Both the position numbers and the translations under genes were made by a program. From assembly GCA_025924435.1 (NCBI GenBank), contig JAICIL010000275.1, forward strand, positions 1 to 6,146: a stretch of 6,146 nt of DNA, written 5' to 3'. The stretch comes from Chloroflexia bacterium (GTDB lineage: Bacteria; Chloroflexota; Chloroflexia; Thermomicrobiales; JALYUS01). The notes under the pieces are model-generated. The model did not search any database. It was not told the origin of the DNA and was given only the letters and a program-made list of their open reading frames with translations. This document shows, in pieces, positions 1 to 5,862 of the stretch (position 1 is the stretch's first letter; each line of letters begins with the position of its first letter).

Positions 1-67
1 ACACAAAGCCGCACTGCTCGACGGCAAAAGAGGGATGGCGCGGTGTGGCATCGTAGGACCGTGCGTG

Positions 68-98
68 GTGACTCCGTGGTGTTCTCGCATCGTATACT
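68..98 (+). promoter_or_regulatory. Possible sigma-70-like promoter for the LuxR regulator
   Basis: A good -10 hexamer, TATACT, sits at 93-98. A partial -35, GTGACT (four of six matches to TTGACA), lies at 68-73 with a long 19-bp spacer. A start of transcription near 105 would give a leader of about 40 nt before the ATG at 146, and would exclude the more upstream in-frame ATG at 35. The -10 is convincing by eye; the -35 is weak, and this GC-rich organism may use a different consensus. Confidence 0.3.
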
Positions 99-145
99 GC
101 TCACAGAGCGCTGTGCTCGATTTCGTCTGCCACGAGCTATGCATC

Positions 146-3100
146 ATGGCCTCGTCCATCGACACGCCGATAGTCTGCCCCGTGATCGTCGGCCGCGCCC
201 CACTTCTCGTCGGCCTCGATGCCCACCTCGCCGCTGCCCGCGATGGCCGTGGCGGGACGGTTGTGATCGCGGGCGAGGCGGGCATCGGTAAGTCGCGTCT
301 CGTGACGGAGGTGCGGACGCGGGAAGCCGCGCGGGACATGCTTGTCCTCGTGGGCCGCTGTTTCGAGCCCGACCGCGTCCTCCCGTATGCGCCGCTCCTC
401 GACATGCTGCGCACACTCCTCACTAGGCAGCCAGCGGACGCGATCGCGCGTGATTTCGGTCCCGTCGCTTCCGACCTTGTCTCTCTCTTGCCGGATCTCC
501 CCGGGCACCTGCCGGGAATCGTCCCGGCCGCCCCGCTCGATCCCGAGCGGGAGCAACACCGCCTCGTCCTTGTCTTCGTGCAGTTCATCACCCATCTCGC
601 GGCTACGCGCCCGTTGCTTGTTGTCCTGGAGGATCTGCACTGGAGCGATGAGGCCAGCCTCGCGGTCCTGCTCGCCCTTGCGCGCCGTGTCACAGCCCAT
701 CCGATCTTGCTCCTCCTAACGTATCGGAGCGACGAGATCACCCCGAGTCTGCGGCATCTGCTGGCGATGCTTGATCGCGAGCGGCTCGCCTCCGAGATCG
801 CACTGCCCCGGCTCACGCTGCTCGGCGTCGACGGCATCTTGCGGGCGATCTTCGGCCAGAAGCGGCCGATCCGTGCCGACTTCTTGGAGGCGATCTACAA
901 CCTCACCGACGGCAACCCGTTTTTCATCGAGGAGGTGATCCGCTCGCTCGTCGTCGCGGGTGACATCTTCCGTGCGGGCGGGAGGTGGGAGCGTCGAGCA
1001 CTTGCGCAGATGCAGATCCCGCGCAGTGTGCAGGACGCGGTGGTGCGTCGCACTGCGCATCTGAGCCCGCAGGCGGCCAACCTGCTGAGCTTGGCGGCGG
1101 TCGCCGGACGGCGCTTCGACTTTGATGTCCTACGGGTGCTCACCGGCCACGACGAGGAACGCATGCTCACCTTGGTCGGCGAGCTGGTCGCCGCCCAGTT
1201 GGTCGTCGAGGAATCGGCCGACCGCTTTGCCTTTCGTCACGCGCTCACGCGCCAAGCGATCTACGCCGCGATGCTCGCGCGCGAGCGCCGTCGACTCCAC
1301 CTCGCGATTGCAAACACGATCGAGCAGCTGTACGGGGACACATCGGACGCTTATCTCACCGATCTCGCCGGCCACTTCGCTGAGGGCGAAGCATGGGCGA
1401 AGGCGATGGAATACGGGAAACGCGCTGGCGCGCGGGCACTCGCCCTCTATACGCTCCGCGCCGCCGTTGAGCATTTCAGTAGGGCGATAGAGGCCGCCGC
1501 TCACCTGTCGATCGCGCCCTCGTTGCACCTCCATCGCGATCGCGGGCGGGCGCTAGCGATCCTCGGGGAATTCGATGCCGCGCGGGCGGACGACGAGATG
1601 GCGTTGGCGCTAGCCCAACAGGGAGCTGATCGGCTCGCCGCATGGCAGGCGCTGCTCGATCTCGGTGGCCTGTGGGCTGGTCGCGATTACATTCGCGCGG
1701 GCGGCTACTTTGAGCAGGCACTCGCATCGGCACGCGCACTCGGCAATCCGCTCCTCGTTGGTGAGAGCCTCACGCAACTCGGCGGCTGGTACCTCAATAC
1801 CGAACGCACCGACGAGGCTGAGCAGTGTCTTCAAGACGCGTTGACGGTCTTCGAGCAGGCCAATGATCGCCTCGGGATTGCCCGGACAATTGATCTCCTT
1901 GGCACCGTGAGCGACATCGCCGGGGACATCGCCGCGATGCGCCGGCGCTACGAGCGGGCCGCCGCCCTCTTCCGCGACTTGGGCGACCGCCAGGCGCTCT
2001 CCTCCACCCTCGCGACGATGCTGATCCCCGGCGGCGCGTATATCTTCGAGACGGTCGTCGTCCCGCCTCATATCCCTGTCGCGCAGACGCTGCAGGAGGC
2101 AGACGAATCGCTCTCGCTGGCGCGCGAGATCGGTTGGCGAGCGGGCGAGGCGTACACGCTCCTCAACCTCGCTCTGCACTTCGGCGCCTACGGCGAGTAT
2201 GGGCCGGCGCTGGAGGCCGCCCGCGACGGGCTCGCGATCGCGCGGGAGATCGACCACCGCGAGTGGACGGCGCACGGCGAGTGGACCCACGGGATGCTGT
2301 TCACCGACCTGCTCGCATTGGGGCGCGCGCATGATCACTTCGGTCGCGCCCATACGCTTGCCCGCGCGAGCGGCTCGCTGCACTGGCTGCATATCACCGC
2401 GGCCGCGCTGGCCGAGAACCACATCGCACTGGGCGACCTCAGCGCGGCCGCCGCGATCGTGGCGGAAACCGCGCCCGATCTGCCGATGCGCACGCTCGGT
2501 CAGCGCCGGACCTGGCTGGCTCGGGCGAAACTCGCACTCGCCCGCGGCGAAGTGGCGGGCGCGCTCAGCATCATCGACCGCCTCATCGCCGCCGCTGCCG
2601 GCCGCACCGGCGAGCACGACATCCCGCTACTCGCGCTCCTGCGCGGCGATTGCCTGCTGGCGCTCGGGCGATTCGACGACGCGGAGGCTCCCGTGCGCGC
2701 GACGGTGCGCATCGCGACCGACCACGGCCTGCTCCCGCTCCGCTGGCGGGGCCATCTGGCGCTCGGCCGGTTGTCCGACGCCAGGCGCCATGACGCCGAC
2801 AAGCATTACCAATCCGCGCGGACCACCATCGCACAGGTGGCGGCCAGCCTGCCCGCTGGCGCGCTCCGGGATGAGTTCCTCGCGCATACCACGGAGCTCC
2901 TGCCTGCCGATCGCAGCCCAGCCGCGCGGCGCGACAGGAACACCCTCACCCTCACCGCGCGCGAGCGCGAAGTGGTGACGCTCGTGGCGCGCGGGCTCTC
3001 GAACCGCGACATCGCGGACGCGCTCTCGATCGGCGAGCGTACGGTCGAGACGCACGTCGGCCACATCCTCGGCAAGCTGGGATTCGGATCGCGGGCTGAG

Positions 3101-3163
3101 ATCGCCGTGTGGGCGGCGCGTCGGGCCATGCGGGCACGCCGGCCCGACAGCACGGCCCCGTGA
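146..3163 (+). CDS. LAL-type LuxR transcriptional regulator with N-terminal ATPase and TPR-like middle
   Basis: This is a 1005-residue regulator of the large ATP-binding LuxR (LAL/MalT-like) type, which hydrolyses ATP and binds DNA in the cytoplasm. In order: a Walker A GEAGIGKS at residues 43-50; a Walker B LLVVLEDLHW at 157-166; a sensor-like LLLTYRSDE near 189-197; the family motifs TDGNPFFIEE (about 254-263) and IPRSVQDAV (291-299); an alanine/leucine-rich helical TPR-like region over about 430-880; and a C-terminal LuxR HTH from about 934 (LTAREREVVTLVARGLSNRD) with recognition-helix region TVETHVGHILGKLG. The inducer is unknown; in this family the TPR region usually senses a ligand or protein. 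The ATG at 146 is preferred over an in-frame ATG at 35: the extra 37 residues contain six cysteines against four in the remaining 1005, the conserved region begins soon after 146, and a TATACT box lies between the two starts. No strong Shine-Dalgarno precedes 146. It is followed by an oxidase operon on the same strand, a plausible target. The family call is firm; the target is inferred. Confidence 0.93.
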   Translation: MASSIDTPIVCPVIVGRAPLLVGLDAHLAAARDGRGGTVVIAGEAGIGKSRLVTEVRTREAARDMLVLVGRCFEPDRVLPYAPLLDMLRTLLTRQPADAIARDFGPVASDLVSLLPDLPGHLPGIVPAAPLDPEREQHRLVLVFVQFITHLAATRPLLVVLEDLHWSDEASLAVLLALARRVTAHPILLLLTYRSDEITPSLRHLLAMLDRERLASEIALPRLTLLGVDGILRAIFGQKRPIRADFLEAIYNLTDGNPFFIEEVIRSLVVAGDIFRAGGRWERRALAQMQIPRSVQDAVVRRTAHLSPQAANLLSLAAVAGRRFDFDVLRVLTGHDEERMLTLVGELVAAQLVVEESADRFAFRHALTRQAIYAAMLARERRRLHLAIANTIEQLYGDTSDAYLTDLAGHFAEGEAWAKAMEYGKRAGARALALYTLRAAVEHFSRAIEAAAHLSIAPSLHLHRDRGRALAILGEFDAARADDEMALALAQQGADRLAAWQALLDLGGLWAGRDYIRAGGYFEQALASARALGNPLLVGESLTQLGGWYLNTERTDEAEQCLQDALTVFEQANDRLGIARTIDLLGTVSDIAGDIAAMRRRYERAAALFRDLGDRQALSSTLATMLIPGGAYIFETVVVPPHIPVAQTLQEADESLSLAREIGWRAGEAYTLLNLALHFGAYGEYGPALEAARDGLAIAREIDHREWTAHGEWTHGMLFTDLLALGRAHDHFGRAHTLARASGSLHWLHITAAALAENHIALGDLSAAAAIVAETAPDLPMRTLGQRRTWLARAKLALARGEVAGALSIIDRLIAAAAGRTGEHDIPLLALLRGDCLLALGRFDDAEAPVRATVRIATDHGLLPLRWRGHLALGRLSDARRHDADKHYQSARTTIAQVAASLPAGALRDEFLAHTTELLPADRSPAARRDRNTLTLTAREREVVTLVARGLSNRDIADALSIGERTVETHVGHILGKLGFGSRAEIAVWAARRAMRARRPDSTAP

Positions 3164-3172
3164 GCCCGGCCG

Positions 3173-3246
3173 TCGGTAACCAGCCCGCCGCCCGTCCGTA
3201 CCGCGGTCCATCGATCTCCGTACCGCGTCGCGCGGGGAATCCGTAC
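3173..3246 (+). repeat. Phased direct repeats (TCCGTAC, period 22-23 bp) upstream of the oxidase gene
   Basis: An 11-bp string, TCCGTACCGCG, occurs exactly at 3195-3205 and again at 3217-3227, 22 bp apart. A shorter exact copy of its first seven bases, TCCGTAC, lies at 3240-3246 (23 bp further on). A degenerate copy, TCGGTAAC (six of eight), lies at 3173-3180, 22 bp before the first. Spacing of about two helical turns puts all copies on one DNA face, as in operator arrays for multimeric regulators. They fill the gap between the regulator stop and the oxidase start. A binding site for the upstream LuxR protein is inference. Related six-mers (GTACGG) also occur in coding DNA here, so the shortest copy alone means little. 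Confidence 0.45.
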
Positions 3247-3340
3247 TATCCACGACGCGGCTGCCGCCTTCCACCGCTACATTGAAAGCGTCGGCACAAT
3301 CTTGCTCTCCCGTCCCTCATCCTCGGGCGGAGGGTTCCGC

Positions 3341-3348
3341 GAAAGGAG
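3341..3348 (+). promoter_or_regulatory. Ribosome binding site deciding the oxidase start
   Basis: GAAAGGAG ends 7 nt before the ATG at 3356, an ideal spacing. It settles the start against an in-frame TTG at 3302, which would add 18 low-complexity residues encoded by the leader, including the Shine-Dalgarno itself. Confidence 0.85.
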
Positions 3349-3355
3349 CACCACG

Positions 3356-4771
3356 ATGACCGCCAACCCGAACACCGGCGTAGGGATCGGCGCGCTCGAC
3401 GGCGACGCGATCCAGGCATTCGCCATGAGCATGCGCGGAGCGCTGCTCCGCACCGGCGATGCCGACTACGACGCCGCACGCGCGATCCAGAACGGCATGA
3501 TCGACCGCCAGCCCGCCCTCATCGCCCGCTGCACCGGGGCAGCGGACGTCATCGCGGCCGTCAACTTCGCCCGCGACCACGGCCTCCTCCTCTCGGTCCG
3601 CGGCGGCGGGCACAACGTCGCGGGGAATGCCGTCTGCGACGGCGGGCTGATGATCGACCTCTCGCCCATGCGCGGCGTCCATGTCGACCCGCGCTCCCGC
3701 ATCGCCCACGTCCAGGGGGGTGCCACATGGGCCGACCTCGACCGCGAGACGCAGGTCTTCGGCCTCGCCACCCCCGGCGGTGTCGTCTCGACGACCGGGA
3801 TTGGCGGATTAACGCTGCACGGCGGCATGGGTCACCTGCGCAGTAAGCACGGCCTCAGCCTCGACAACCTCCTCTCGGTCGAAATCGTCACCGCGGACGG
3901 TGAACTGCGCCACGCGAGCGCGGCGGAGAACCCGGACCTCTTCTGGGCGGTGCGGGGGGCGGGGAGCAACTTCGGCGTCATCACGTCGTTCGAGTTCCGG
4001 CTCCACCCCGTCGGCCCGATCGTCATGCTGTGCGCCGCCCTGTACGCGCTGGACGACGGACCTGCGGTGCTGCGCAAATGGCGCGACTACATTGCCACGA
4101 CCCCCGAGGAGTTCACCCCGCTCGCCGTCTTCTGGAGCGTGCCGGAAGGCTTCCCGCCGGAGATCGTGGGCAGGCCGATCGTCATCCTCGCCGGTGTCCA
4201 CGCCGGCCCGGTGGAGGAGGGCGACCAGGTCGTCCGGCCGATGCGCGAGTTCGCGACCCCGCTCCTGGATATGAGCGGCCCGACGCCCTTCGCTGCCGTT
4301 CAAAGCGCCTTCGATCCCTTCTTCCCGAAGGGGCTGCGGCAATACTGGAAGTCCACCTACGTCACCGAATTGAGCGACGAGCTGCTGGATGCGCTGTGCG
4401 ATCTCGCTGCGGCCCGCCCCTCGTCGAAGACGACGATGGATATCTGGCCGCAGACGGGGGCGGTGGCGCGCGTGAACGCGGCGGAGACGGCCTTCGGTGA
4501 GCGGCATCCGTTCATGGTTGCCTTCGAGTCGTCGTGGACCGACGCGGCGGAGGACGCGGCGAACGTCGCGTGGGCGCGCGAGGCGTGGGCGTCGATGCAG
4601 CGGTTCGCTTCGCGCGGCATCTACCTCAACTTCCCCGGGCTCGGGGAGGAGAAGGAGGAACTGGTCAGGGCGGCGTACGGGTCGAACTACGCGCGGCTGC
4701 AGGCGCTGAAGACGCGGTACGACCCGACGAATCTCTTCCGCATGAACCTCAACATCCCGCCCTCGCCGTGA
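3356..4771 (+). CDS. FAD-binding oxidoreductase, berberine bridge enzyme (BBE)/PCMH family
   Basis: This 471-residue flavoprotein oxidase probably transfers a hydride from an alcohol, sugar or similar substrate to FAD and then to oxygen; the substrate cannot be read from sequence. The PCMH FAD-binding domain covers about residues 50-220. SVRGGGHNVAGNA (80-92) contains His86, the residue that in this family forms the 8-alpha-N-histidyl bond to FAD. Then come GGLTLHGGMGHLRSKHGL (150-167), DNLLSVEIVTADG and NPDLFWAVRGAGSNFGVITS. The C-terminal BBE domain ends with the signature YLNFPG (423-428), YGSNYARLQALKTRYDPTN and FRMNLNI (461-467). Length and both ends look complete, with no signal peptide or membrane segment, so it is probably cytoplasmic. 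In bicovalent members the motif GVCPTVG supplies a second, cysteinyl link; here the aligned string is GVVSTTG, so single covalent attachment is expected. The strong Shine-Dalgarno fixes the start. It probably forms an operon with the ABM-like gene 57 bp downstream. Family assignment is very secure; the reaction is not known. Confidence 0.93.
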   Translation: MTANPNTGVGIGALDGDAIQAFAMSMRGALLRTGDADYDAARAIQNGMIDRQPALIARCTGAADVIAAVNFARDHGLLLSVRGGGHNVAGNAVCDGGLMIDLSPMRGVHVDPRSRIAHVQGGATWADLDRETQVFGLATPGGVVSTTGIGGLTLHGGMGHLRSKHGLSLDNLLSVEIVTADGELRHASAAENPDLFWAVRGAGSNFGVITSFEFRLHPVGPIVMLCAALYALDDGPAVLRKWRDYIATTPEEFTPLAVFWSVPEGFPPEIVGRPIVILAGVHAGPVEEGDQVVRPMREFATPLLDMSGPTPFAAVQSAFDPFFPKGLRQYWKSTYVTELSDELLDALCDLAAARPSSKTTMDIWPQTGAVARVNAAETAFGERHPFMVAFESSWTDAAEDAANVAWAREAWASMQRFASRGIYLNFPGLGEEKEELVRAAYGSNYARLQALKTRYDPTNLFRMNLNIPPSP

Positions 4772-4814
4772 GCGGCGGATAGCGGCGCGGCCCGCAAACG
4801 GTCGGCGGATTCCC

Positions 4815-4822
4815 GAAGGAGG
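4815..4822 (+). promoter_or_regulatory. Ribosome binding site of the ABM-like gene
   Basis: GAAGGAGG is a near-perfect Shine-Dalgarno ending 6 nt before the ATG at 4829. It supports both the start and independent efficient translation of the second gene in the probable operon. Confidence 0.85.
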
Positions 4823-4828
4823 CAGAGC

Positions 4829-5137
4829 ATGTACGGTACGGTAGCGCGCATGACGGTGCAACCCGGCAAAGAGGACGAGTTCCGGGCGATCGGCGAACAG
4901 TGGACGAAGGAGCGCGGCGCGGCGACCGGGCAGGTCGCGGAGTACGTGTTCAGGATGGAGGGGCAACCTGGGGAATACTACGTCATCGGGATCTTCCGCG
5001 ACCGGGAGAGCTACCAAGCGAACGCGAGGGATCCGGAGACCGATCGTTGGTATCGCCGGATGCGCGCGACACTCGCAGCCGACCCGGAGTGGCATGACGG
5101 CGAGGTGGTCGAGTCGGAGATCCTCAGCGGCATTTGA
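4829..5137 (+). CDS. Antibiotic biosynthesis monooxygenase (ABM)-like dimeric alpha-beta barrel protein
   Basis: This is a 102-residue protein with the pattern of the small ABM/ferredoxin-like fold: a first beta strand MYGTVARMTVQPG, an amphipathic helix KEDEFRAIGEQWTKE (about 14-28), a strand VAEYVFRMEG, a strand EYYVIGIFRDRESYQANA, then helix RWYRRMRATLAA and the tail DPEWHDGEVV. The motif PGKEDEF followed by RDRESYQANA and DPEWHDGE is typical of ~100-residue stand-alone members. These usually dimerise, and many have no known activity; some are cofactor-free quinone-forming monooxygenases or heme-handling proteins. No catalytic residue can be assigned here. It lies 57 bp after the FAD oxidase on the same strand with a strong Shine-Dalgarno, so the two may act on one substrate, which is inference. 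No terminator is visible after its stop; fragmentary dehydrogenase sequence begins four bases later. The gene itself appears full length. Confidence 0.82.
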   Translation: MYGTVARMTVQPGKEDEFRAIGEQWTKERGAATGQVAEYVFRMEGQPGEYYVIGIFRDRESYQANARDPETDRWYRRMRATLAADPEWHDGEVVESEILSGI

Positions 5138-5141
5138 GCGA

Positions 5142-5311
5142 CCCGGTGGCGTCCCGAGCGGCGAGCAGTTGCGCCAGATCGGCGGCTTGCGCGATGGGGG
5201 ACAGGTTCGGCCAATTGTCGATCGGTGTTTCCGCTGGCTGCGGCTCGTCGGGCCTACGACGCGGGAATACACGGACATCCCCGGGGCAAGATCGTGCTCG
5301 CGATCGGCTGA
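5142..5311 (+). pseudogene. C-terminal remnant of a zinc-type alcohol dehydrogenase/quinone oxidoreductase (MDR family), frameshifted
   Basis: Two frames read in sequence give the end of an MDR-family NAD(P)-dependent oxidoreductase. From 5142 one frame reads GGVPSGEQLRQIGGLRDGG then QVRPIVDR up to 5225. A second frame from 5225 reads VFPLAAARRAYDAGIHG then HPRGKIVLAIG and stops with TGA at 5309-5311. The joined sequence matches the usual ending of the family (a helix, then G.(V/L)RP(V/I)(I/V)DR.(F/Y)PL..A..A......G...GK(I/V)V). Moving between the frames needs one missing base near 5224. Only about 56 of the usual 310-330 residues remain; the GroES-like domain and most of the Rossmann domain are absent, and no start codon or Shine-Dalgarno belongs to it. 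It begins four bases after the ABM stop, so a deletion or insertion boundary lies there. Family recognition is good although the fragment is short. Confidence 0.75.
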
Positions 5312-5334
5312 CCGCGTCGGTCGGCATCCCGCCC

Positions 5335-5349
5335 GGCTCACAGCGAGCC
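5335..5349 (+). terminator. Small hairpin after the dehydrogenase remnant
   Basis: GGCTC (5335-5339) pairs with GAGCC (5345-5349) around a five-base loop, 23 nt after the remnant's TGA. There is no following T-run, so a factor-independent terminator is only a weak suggestion. The rest of 5312-5400 holds nothing I recognise. Confidence 0.2.
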
Positions 5350-5621
5350 AGAAGACGCCCATCGGCGCGGGACTGCCCACATCTCGGCACGATCCGCCGG
5401 GTGCCACCGAGCGGCAACGGCTGTCGAACCAGCCTAGCAGCGAAACTTGGGATGCTACGACACCAGCGGTGGTATCCGGCAAAAGCTGGCGAACACCACC
5501 CGTAGGAGCAAGAACTACCAAGCCTCGTTGCCAGGTTAAATCCCGGATACACACCACGGGGCATTCTCCCCGCTTGGTCCCGTGAACGCAACCGAAGGCC
5601 TGTGGAGTCAGATTCACCAGA

Positions 5622-5630
5622 GAGGGAGGG
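5622..5630 (+). promoter_or_regulatory. Ribosome binding site of the short intron-type ORF
   Basis: GAGGGAGGG ends 5 nt before the ATG at 5636. A good Shine-Dalgarno here argues that 5636 was once a real translation start even though the ORF downstream is broken. Confidence 0.5.
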
Positions 5631-5635
5631 TCACG

Positions 5636-5728
5636 ATGGCGGCAACCGACGACAGCGAACGGGGCTATTCCCGAGGGAAAGAGGGACAGGCGACGACGTT
5701 AACAAAGCCAGGCCAAACGGATGGCGAA
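5636..5728 (+). pseudogene. N-terminal fragment of a probable group II intron-encoded reverse transcriptase/maturase
   Basis: The ATG reads a short hydrophilic segment, MAATDDSERGYSRGKEGQ then ATTLTKPGQTDGE (31 residues). This resembles, by memory, the variable leader of chloroplast-like intron maturases, which is normally followed by a W..I.W and then the reverse transcriptase domain. None of that follows. Beyond about 5728 the frame stays open to the window edge, but the sequence becomes an arginine/proline-rich shadow of the minus-strand recombinase. No RT, X or endonuclease domain is present. If the intron reading is wrong, this is a short ORF of unknown function with a good ribosome binding site. 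Confidence 0.35.
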
Positions 5729-5862
5729 ACCGCCTTCGGTTGCATTCGCGGGGAAAACGTCGTTCTGTTGCATCTGTCCCGGGCGAACGGCCCGCGCGGG
5801 GCGTCGCGCGAGGACGGCGCAGGCGGGCGGACCCCCGGGCTGCTCGGCAGCGCCGCCGTCCG
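5729..5862. other. Unassigned spacer between intron remnant and recombinase remnant
   Basis: Apart from the right arm of the inverted repeat (5732-5753) this stretch shows only GC-rich palindromes, including a perfect ten-base CCCGCGCGGG at 5791-5800 and CCGGG-type strings nearby. Some may fold as a terminator for the minus-strand recombinase, but there is no T-run. All frames through it are arginine/proline/glycine-rich and look non-coding. Confidence 0.4.

Larger units (their letters stand above)
5401..5728 (+). mobile_element. Probable 5' part of a group II intron (domain I plus start of the maturase ORF), truncated
   Basis: This stretch has lower GC than its neighbours and is full of local RNA pairing: TAGCA 5435-5439 with TGCTA 5453-5457; GGTGG near 5468 with CCACC near 5496, enclosing CCGGC-AAAA-GCTGG; GTAG 5502-5505 with CTAC 5515-5518 around the loop GAGCAAGAA; and a nine-pair hairpin, ACCA plus CGGGG (5553-5561) with CCCCG plus TGGT (5568-5578). 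Single-stranded strings such as GCGAAAC, CCAGGTTAAATCCCGG, GTGAACGCAA and GCCTGTGGAGTCAGATTCA, followed by a Shine-Dalgarno and ATG, resemble as I remember them the 5' region of chloroplast-like (CL) bacterial group II introns. The GTAG/CTAC loop would be the EBS1-type loop. The 5' splice boundary is uncertain: GTGCC at 5401 is the nearest match to the GUGYG start. Domains V and VI, which would carry the catalytic triad, are not in the window, so it cannot splice as seen. The assignment rests on remembered sequence patterns, not a search; another structured RNA is possible. Confidence 0.5.
5578..5753. repeat. Imperfect 22-bp inverted repeat enclosing 132 bp
   Basis: The left arm, 5578-5599 (core GAACGCAACCGAAGGC), is complementary to the right arm, 5732-5753 (core GCCTTCGGTTGCATTC). 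Nineteen Watson-Crick pairs, two G-U pairs and one C-A mismatch give a 22-position stem. The left arm lies inside the probable intron leader. The right arm lies just past the point where the maturase-like ORF loses its identity. The pairing does not continue beyond the arms and I see no target-site duplication, so a simple insertion-sequence terminal repeat is unlikely. An intron helix or an inverted duplication formed at the truncation are the main alternatives. Confidence 0.6.

Noticed and set aside
1610..2617. A 335-codon minus-strand frame inside the regulator gene.
   Set aside because: It is a compositional shadow of the TPR-encoding region, with no ribosome binding site or recognisable domain.
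3151..3162. CACGG-CC-CCGTG inverted repeat at the regulator stop codon as a terminator.
   Set aside because: The loop would be only two to four bases, it overlaps the coding end, and no T-run follows. Expected by chance at this GC content.
3282..3300. TTGAAA and CACAAT before the oxidase gene as promoter hexamers.
   Set aside because: They are only 7 bp apart, and no suitable partner exists for either at 16-19 bp.
4831..4841. Tandem GTACGG copies at the ABM start as inverted copies of the intergenic repeat.
   Set aside because: They lie within codons 1-5 of the gene, lack the 22-bp spacing, and the same six-mer occurs elsewhere in coding DNA here.
5533..5546. AGGTTAAATCCCGG resembles a tRNA T-arm.
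   Set aside because: It lacks the TTCRA loop, and no acceptor, anticodon or D arm can be placed around it. It fits the intron-like structure better.
5124..5591. A 155-codon minus-strand frame ending in a protein-like helix (NLSPIAQAADLAQLLAARD).
   Set aside because: Its plausible-looking end is the exact antisense of the dehydrogenase remnant on the plus strand, which has a clear family match. The rest runs antisense to the structured intron-like region.
3809..5617. A 602-codon open frame on the minus strand.
   Set aside because: It is antisense to the oxidase and ABM genes, very rich in arginine, proline and histidine, and matches no family. It exists because G/C-biased third positions suppress stops on the opposite strand.
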